Positions 33,301-37,962 of a stretch of DNA of 37,962 nt are shown here, piece after piece. Every line of letters starts with the position of its first letter. Within the stretch, counting starts at the first letter, position 1. The stretch comes from Paenibacillus soyae. GTDB taxonomy: Bacteria; Bacillota; Bacilli; Paenibacillales; Paenibacillaceae. The DNA lies in contig NZ_JANIPJ010000037.1 in the NCBI RefSeq assembly GCF_024623455.1, positions 1 through 37,962 on the forward strand, read 5' to 3'. The notes under the pieces were generated by a model. That model searched no databases and was not told the origin of the DNA. It saw nothing but the letters and a program-made list of their open reading frames with translations. A program made the translations under genes and the position numbers.

Positions 33301-35091
33301 TTAAGCGTCATGTGCGGGTAATTTAAGATGTTTCTCCATAATGGGAAAGGTAAGAAGGATGGACGTGCCGACATGCTTGATGCTGCTGATTTCAAGGCCG
33401 TACGGTTCTCCGCAAATCGTTTTGATCCGGTCGTGCACGTTTTTAAGACCGACGTTTTTGCTGGGCGCCTCCGGCCTCGCCAGCTGCTCCTTCAGCTCTT
33501 GCAGCTTGCTCTCGCCGATGCCCGCTCCGTCGTCGTATACCGTGACCGTAAGCTTGTCTTGCGCCCGCTCGACCGATACGAGCACGCTGCCCTTGCCGCC
33601 TTTGGGGCGGATGCCGTGCTGGATGGCATTCTCCACGAGAGGCTGCAGCGACAGCTTAAGCAGCAGGAAATCCGTCCGCACGTCTTCGGCAACCTGAAGG
33701 CGGAGATCGATCCGGTTCTCGAACCGAATGCGGATGATCGAGAAGTAATCGTGAAGATGGTCGAGCTCCTCCTGCAGGGTGACCCAGTCTTCGCCGTAGT
33801 CGATCACGTATTTGAGCTGATTGGATAACGCCAGTATCATATCGGCTACTTCTTCGTCGTCGTTGTAGACCGCGTTCATCCGGATGACTTCTAGCGTGTT
33901 ATACAAATAATGAGGACGGATCTGGCTCTTGAGCGCGTTCAGCTCCGCCTGCTTCTGCTTGATCTCCGCCACGTACGCGTCATGGATAAATACCTTGAGC
34001 CGCTCCACCATCCGGTTAAAGCCGACTGCCAGCCGGCCGATTTCGTCTTTGCCGTAGCGCTCGATCTGCGTATCCAGGTTGCCCATCTCGACCTTGTTCA
34101 TATGGTGCAGCACGTTACGGATCGGCGAAGCCAGCCTTCTCGAGAACAACGTGCCCATGCCGAGCAGCGCGATCGCGCAGACGGCGATGGCGATATAGAC
34201 GGCTGATTTCGTAGAGGTCAGCTGCTCGAACAAGTTTTTTTCGGATACCCGCATGAGCACCCTCCCTTCCAGATAAGGAATCTCGTCGTTGAACACCAGA
34301 TAGCCTTCTTCCGCGAGATTCGCGAAGGCCGCCGCATGCTCAGGATTCGCCGGATCCAGCCGGTTGCTGTAATATAAGCGGTCGCTGCCGTCCAGTACGT
34401 ACAGCTCGTCATCCTTGCCTAGATTAAGCTCCTGAAAGAAGCTGTCCAGCACGCCGGCGTCGACGTCGATGAACAAGCTTCCGACCACCTTCGGCTCCGC
34501 CGTCAATTTGCCGGAGATGTCGATCAGATTGCGCCCGAACGTAATCGCCTTCCGGTCCGGGGAATTATAGTAGAGCTCTCCGTGCGTAGGGTAGATCGAC
34601 AAATGGTTCGGACGTTCGGCGAGCGGCTTCAGCCACTCCGCGACCGGCAGCTTGTCCGCTTGCAGCGGCCTGCTCTGCCTCGTCTCGTAATACAGCTTGC
34701 CGTCCACGGACCGGACGAAGTATACGCTTCGGATATGCTTGTCGCTATATAGGACCGTGCGTAAGAATGCCGCGATCGGAATGTTGTTAATCTGCTCGTA
34801 TTGATTCACGTTCACGGTTTGATTAACGGATACCGTATGCGAATACCCCTCGTAGCGGCCCGTGTACATGAGCCTTGTAATTTCGTCGTAATCGGTGAAG
34901 AAGTTATTGACGTTATAGCTCATGTACAAGGACATCTGCTTCAAATTGTTGACCGTGAACTGCTGTACATGCCCGGTGAACGCCTGCAGCGAGAAGACGC
35001 TCAGCGCGATGAGCGGTATGAGGCCGACCATCAGGAACGCCGCGGAGTATTTGACGAAGACGCTGTTCCACCATTTGCGAATGACTGTCAT
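33301..35091 (-). CDS. sensor histidine kinase, YesM family
   Basis: A 596-residue membrane kinase. TM1 (about 13-36) precedes an extracytoplasmic Cache-like sensor (about 37-292, with FVRSVDGKLYYETRQ and VVGSLFIDVDAGVLDSF). TM2 (about 296-314) is followed by a HAMP domain and the LytS/YesM-type His_kinase domain with phosphoacceptor His394 in IRPHYLYNTLE. The ATPase domain has the N-box QPLVENAIQHGI and the glycine loop YDDGAGIGES. AAGGGGGGAG precedes the ATG. It sits 12 nt behind the response regulator gene and just ahead of the transport operon, so it very probably controls locus 2, sensing sugar directly or through the binding lipoprotein. Confidence 0.95.
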   Translation of the reverse strand: MTVIRKWWNSVFVKYSAAFLMVGLIPLIALSVFSLQAFTGHVQQFTVNNLKQMSLYMSYNVNNFFTDYDEITRLMYTGRYEGYSHTVSVNQTVNVNQYEQINNIPIAAFLRTVLYSDKHIRSVYFVRSVDGKLYYETRQSRPLQADKLPVAEWLKPLAERPNHLSIYPTHGELYYNSPDRKAITFGRNLIDISGKLTAEPKVVGSLFIDVDAGVLDSFFQELNLGKDDELYVLDGSDRLYYSNRLDPANPEHAAAFANLAEEGYLVFNDEIPYLEGRVLMRVSEKNLFEQLTSTKSAVYIAIAVCAIALLGMGTLFSRRLASPIRNVLHHMNKVEMGNLDTQIERYGKDEIGRLAVGFNRMVERLKVFIHDAYVAEIKQKQAELNALKSQIRPHYLYNTLEVIRMNAVYNDDEEVADMILALSNQLKYVIDYGEDWVTLQEELDHLHDYFSIIRIRFENRIDLRLQVAEDVRTDFLLLKLSLQPLVENAIQHGIRPKGGKGSVLVSVERAQDKLTVTVYDDGAGIGESKLQELKEQLARPEAPSKNVGLKNVHDRIKTICGEPYGLEISSIKHVGTSILLTFPIMEKHLKLPAHDA

Positions 35092-35103
35092 GACGCTCCC
35101 CCC

Positions 35104-36708
35104 TTAATCCTTCAGCGCGTTCTTGTATTCCTGGGGCAGCTTGCCCGTCTGCTTCTTGAACATGTCGCTGAAATGCCTCGCGTTGTTGTATCCAACCTTC
35201 TCCGCAATTTCATAGACCATCATGTCGGTGTTCTTGAGCAGAGTCTGAGCTTGTTCCATCCGCAGGTCGGTTACATACTGCTTGAAATTGCGCTTCATCT
35301 GCTTCTTGAAGAAGCTGCTGAAATAATACGGATTCATGAAAGCGACCGCGGCGGCCGATTCCAGCGAAATATCTTCCATATAATGCTCCTCGATATATTG
35401 AACGACGCGGGCGATCAGCTTCTGCTCCTTGCCCGCCGGATTGTCCCCGATCCGGTTGAACAGCTCCTGCAGCATATCGTACACGCCCTCGCACATCGCT
35501 TGATACGTCTCGAATTGCCCCAGACGATTCTGCAGATGCTGAATATCGAAGCCCCAATCCGACATGGGGACGTCGGCCTTCTTCACTCCCTGCACGATAC
35601 GAAGCAGCGCCGAGAAGCAAGTCGACACCGCAAGCTGGCGGTTGCCGATCGCCGCCGACTCGATCACTTGCAGGAGCGCCTTCGTCTTGGCCATGGCGCT
35701 CTCCAAGGAGCCGCCGGTCAAAGAAGCGATAATCTCGGACTCCAGCGCGAACAGCTCTTTCTCCCTGTCTTTGCGAGGTTCAGGCTTCCGGTAGCGAATG
35801 ACCCGGTTCAATCCCGCAAAATAAGTCATCGACAGCGCCTGCTCGGCCTGTTCGCGAGAAACCCTAAGCTGAGTCAGCTCTTGCGCGGGCTCTCCGACGC
35901 CGACGGATACCTTCAGCTTCAAATAATTCAGGACATTGCCCTTAATCGCATCCGCGAGCCGCTCCGGCAAGCCCGGCTCCTCATAGCCGAGCGCGAATAC
36001 GTAGGTGCCGGATTGGACGAAGGAGTAGCCCTGCCCGAAGGCCTCTATGCTCTCCTGCACGATATTATGGATGGCGAATTCCACCAGCTTCTGCGTCTGA
36101 GCGGGCCAGCGGCCGTTATCGTTGCCCTCCGGATCAATCCTCGCGACGCCAACCGCAAGCAAGGGACCTTCTAGCTGCTCCCTCAAATAACCATAGCCCT
36201 CCGACTGCGCGGACAACGTCCCCTCGGTGAGCTGCTCCAGCCAGCCTCCCACCTCGTCGTCCCGGTTTTTCCGCTCGAGATGATCCAGCTTGCTCCTGCG
36301 CCGGTCCTCCTCGTCTTCCTCCCGGATGAGCGAGATCGTCTTGTCTAGCACGGCTTCCAGATCGGATTTGCGCACGGGCTTGACCAAATAATCGACCGCG
36401 CCGTACGCGATCGCGTCTCTCGCGTAAGCAAACTCCTGGTACGCGCTGATAAAAATAACTTTGCAAGCCAGTTGTTTTTGCTTCACTTCCTTGATAATGT
36501 CGATGCCGGTCAGATGCGGCATGCTGATATCGCTGATGACGATATCGGGCTTCCGCTCCTCGATCATCTCGAGCAGCTCCTTCCCGTCGTACGCGAAGCC
36601 TATGATGCGAAGGCCATGCGCCTCCCATGGAATCAGCTTGCTTAACCCTTTCAATATAAGCGGCTCGTCGTCGGCGAGCACGACGGATAAGTTCATGTTC
36701 AAGCTCAT
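35104..36708 (-). CDS. response regulator, YesN type (receiver plus AraC DNA-binding domain)
   Basis: A 534-residue regulator. The N-terminal receiver has Asp13/Asp14 (LADDEP), phosphoacceptor Asp60 (DIVISDISMP), FISAYQEF and the conserved Lys in DYLVKPVRKS. A long middle region (about 150-425) of unknown fold joins it to a C-terminal AraC helix-turn-helix (about 430-532) with LESAAAVAFMNPYYFSSFF and VYEIAEKVGYNNARHFSDMF. GAGGGGG stands 7 nt before the ATG at 36708; an internal ATG 12 nt later is less well placed. It is cotranscribed with the kinase and probably activates the binding-protein operon. A TATAAT promoter element lies upstream. Confidence 0.95.
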   Translation of the reverse strand: MSLNMNLSVVLADDEPLILKGLSKLIPWEAHGLRIIGFAYDGKELLEMIEERKPDIVISDISMPHLTGIDIIKEVKQKQLACKVIFISAYQEFAYARDAIAYGAVDYLVKPVRKSDLEAVLDKTISLIREEDEEDRRRSKLDHLERKNRDDEVGGWLEQLTEGTLSAQSEGYGYLREQLEGPLLAVGVARIDPEGNDNGRWPAQTQKLVEFAIHNIVQESIEAFGQGYSFVQSGTYVFALGYEEPGLPERLADAIKGNVLNYLKLKVSVGVGEPAQELTQLRVSREQAEQALSMTYFAGLNRVIRYRKPEPRKDREKELFALESEIIASLTGGSLESAMAKTKALLQVIESAAIGNRQLAVSTCFSALLRIVQGVKKADVPMSDWGFDIQHLQNRLGQFETYQAMCEGVYDMLQELFNRIGDNPAGKEQKLIARVVQYIEEHYMEDISLESAAAVAFMNPYYFSSFFKKQMKRNFKQYVTDLRMEQAQTLLKNTDMMVYEIAEKVGYNNARHFSDMFKKQTGKLPQEYKNALKD

Positions 36709-36740
36709 GCTGGCGCCCCCTCTTCTGATCTGTCCTTATG

Positions 36741-36771
36741 ATTATAGCTTAACCGGACTCGTTCCTGTCGA
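36741..36771 (-). promoter_or_regulatory. putative promoter of the response regulator/kinase genes
   Basis: On the minus strand a perfect TATAAT (36741-36746) is preceded by TCGACA with a long 19-nt spacer, or by GACAGG with 17 nt. It would start transcription about 28 nt before the response regulator ATG. Confidence 0.42.
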
Positions 36772-36779
36772 TGGCGGAA

Positions 36780-36807
36780 CAGGGACGCGATTCCGATCGC
36801 GTCCCTG
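36780..36807. other. perfect 12-bp hairpin without U-tract
   Basis: CAGGGACGCGAT and its exact complement are separated by TCCG. Neither side carries a T run, so it is not a standard terminator. It lies just upstream of the response regulator promoter. It might end transcripts from the decayed oxidoreductase gene or be a protein-binding site. Confidence 0.5.
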
Positions 36808-36923
36808 CTCCCCCTGCTATCCTTTAAGCTCCGAAATATCGGATTTCAGAATTATAAGACAAACCCGGCTCAAGCGGAATGCGCTTTTTTTAGGCATAAC
36901 CGCGCTTTTTTAAGAACTTCGTT

Positions 36924-37714
36924 CTAAATCGATTCGTTAACGATATACAGCAGGACCTTGCCTGTACTTCTTCTGCTTTCAACGGCTTGATGTGCCAATG
37001 CTGCATCTTTCAGGGCGTATTTTTCGCTAATTTTTATCGTGAGCCGACCGCTTTCCAATAATCGAAATACCTGCTTTGCGGTTTCCTTCAACATTTCAGG
37101 GTGCTCCTTCCTCGTTGTTCCCAAGCTAAATCCAAGCACGGAACGGCAGGTTGCATGAAGGCTGGAAGCTTGAATTTGTCCATATCTGCCGCTTGAGTTT
37201 CCAAAAACAACTAGACGACCGTAATGAGCAAGACATCCCAAACTCTGCTCCGTTATTTCTCCGCCAATAGAATCTAATATGACGTTAGCGCCTTTACCGT
37301 TCGTTAATTCGTTTACTTTTTCATGGAAGCTTTCATTCTCATAGCATATGGCATGGTTAGCTCCAGCATCTATTGCCGCTGATATTTTTATCTCATTCCC
37401 AACCGTTCCAATGATATGGCCCGCACCCAACGCTTTTGCAATTTGGATGGCAGTCGTTCCTACTCCACCGGAAGCAGAATGAATGAGAACCGTTTCTCCT
37501 TTTTGCAGTTTAGCTACGTCAGCAAGAAGCTTGTACGATAAGAAGGCTACGATGCCGCTAGCCCCGGCAACCTCAAAGCTGATACCGTCGGGAATCGCAA
37601 AAGTTAAATTTTCGTCTGCAGCCATATATTCAGCGTACGACCCCTGATGAGGAAAACGTCTGCGTATTTTAAATGCTCTGGCGCGCCCCAATTTTCAACG
37701 ATTACGGCTTTCAT
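36924..37714 (-). pseudogene. NADPH:quinone oxidoreductase (zinc-type ADH superfamily), internal deletion and frameshift
   Basis: The reading starts at the ATG at 37714 (GAGGGG 9 nt upstream) with MKAVIVENWGAPEHLKYAD, a perfect quinone-oxidoreductase N-terminus. After 19 codons, near 37656, it jumps out of frame to sequence that in the other frame reads FPHQGSYAEYMAADENLTFA. That normally lies about residue 85-90 of a protein of roughly 325 residues. About 65-70 codons of the GroES-like domain are missing. The remaining part keeps the NADPH loop HSASGGVGTTAIQIAKALGA and runs intact to the stop. A frame of 255 codons can be read from a TTG at 37691, but it would lack the catalytic domain. Its base composition is more AT-rich than locus 2. 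Confidence 0.82.
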
Positions 37715-37740
37715 ACGAATCAACCCCTCGTTTCATTGTT

Positions 37741-37755
37741 TGAAACTATGTTTCA
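37741..37755. promoter_or_regulatory. palindromic operator-like site TGAAACTATGTTTCA
   Basis: A perfect TGAAAC-TAT-GTTTCA palindrome lies in the divergent gap. An overlapping second arm TTTCATTGTTTGAAA (37731-37745) makes a tandem set. TetR-family repressors commonly bind such sites between their own gene and the target oxidoreductase. Confidence 0.5.
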
Positions 37756-37808
37756 TATTTTATATTAATTATATGATAATAGAGCGACGTTGACGAGGAG
37801 AATTGGTT

Positions 37809-37836
37809 ATGCCTGATAAGTCGGCAGATTTTATCA
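37809..37836 (+). pseudogene. 5' stub of a divergent gene, probably a TetR-type regulator, cut by a group II intron
   Basis: An ATG 8 nt after GAGGAG starts MPDKSADFI and then runs into the intron end, where the frame stops after a few glycine codons. Only nine native codons are left, so the TetR assignment is inferred from the short N-terminus, the divergent oxidoreductase gene and the palindrome between them. Confidence 0.4.
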
Positions 37837-37962
37837 ATCGAGTAGGAGGGGGCGGCTAGCCCCCGTCCTCTCACACCACCGTACATGCGGGTCCGCATAC
37901 GGCGGTTCCAAAAGGTTAACAAAGTTCTAAATAACGAGAAAGTAAACTTTTCAGCCCTTTCG
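37837..37962 (-). mobile_element. 3' end of a group II intron (domains V and VI); body continues beyond the window
   Basis: Read on the minus strand, ACCGCCGTATGCGG, loop ACC and CGCATGTACGGTGGT form a domain V hairpin with the usual two-base GT bulge. It is followed by domain VI (AGGACGGGGG, CTAGC, then CCCCCTCCT) with an unpaired A six bases before the putative 3' end CTCGAT at 37837. Upstream (37916-37962) a frame ends GLKSLLSRYLELC-stop and may be the C-terminus of the intron-encoded reverse transcriptase. The intron lies antisense to the disrupted gene, so it cannot be spliced from that gene's mRNA. The exact boundary could shift by a few bases. Confidence 0.8.

Noticed and set aside
36857..36916. 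Possible terminator made of repeated GCGCTTTTTT blocks after the oxidoreductase pseudogene
   Set aside because: The blocks are direct, not inverted, repeats and form no convincing stem.
36924..37691. A functional 255-residue oxidoreductase starting at the TTG at 37691
   Set aside because: The true N-terminus with a ribosome site is in another frame upstream, and the GroES-like catalytic domain is missing, so it is treated as a pseudogene.

Overview
The window looks like chromosomal DNA of a Paenibacillaceae-type Firmicute (Paenibacillus, Cohnella or a relative). This is inferred from strong AGGAGG-type ribosome sites, U-tract terminators, YesM/YesN-type regulators, binding-protein sugar transporters without their own ATPase, and intergenic repeats of a kind I recall from Paenibacillus. 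No database search was possible. No tRNA, rRNA or CRISPR array was seen. Almost all genes lie on the minus strand.

Left end (1-10274): a pentose-phosphate operon zwf-tal-gnd (gnd runs off the left edge); a repeat-filled gap; a six-TM methyl-accepting chemotaxis protein; the peroxide-defence operon ahpC-ahpF behind a PerR-box-like site; a GntP-type gluconate permease; and, divergently, a classical HAMP-containing chemoreceptor.

Middle (10282-17336): a patchwork of an unknown membrane protein, an FAD monooxygenase, a membrane protein that seems to have lost its own start next to the remnant of a TetR gene, a GNAT acetyltransferase, an ABC ATPase/FtsX-like permease pair, and a small DUF4180-like protein.

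Carbohydrate locus 1 (17357-24665): a membrane-anchored AraC-type regulator, then permease, permease, binding lipoprotein and a GH105 unsaturated-glycuronyl hydrolase. The regulator promoter carries an AraR-like palindrome and a cre site. Next come a two-gene unit with a VanX-like lipoprotein and a TraX-family membrane protein (24768-26710).

Carbohydrate locus 2 (26904-36708), in transcription order: response regulator, YesM-type histidine kinase, binding lipoprotein, two permeases, GH88 unsaturated glucuronyl hydrolase, GH43 beta-xylosidase. The active-site spacing of both hydrolases matches the characterised family members. The two loci together suggest import and intracellular finishing of uronic-acid-containing plant or algal oligosaccharides. 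Neither encodes a transporter ATPase or a polysaccharide lyase, so both must be supplied from elsewhere.

Right end (36924-37962): a decayed module. A quinone oxidoreductase gene carries an out-of-frame internal deletion. Its divergent, apparently regulatory neighbour is cut after about nine codons by the 3' end (domains V and VI) of a group II intron whose body continues past the window edge.

The least explained items are the inverted-repeat-bounded element at 28519-28683, the GGAACTGAGCG repeat cluster at 2593-2776, the TraX/VanX-like pair, and the two broken regulator loci. I saw no clear evidence of a wholly new defence or mobile system.
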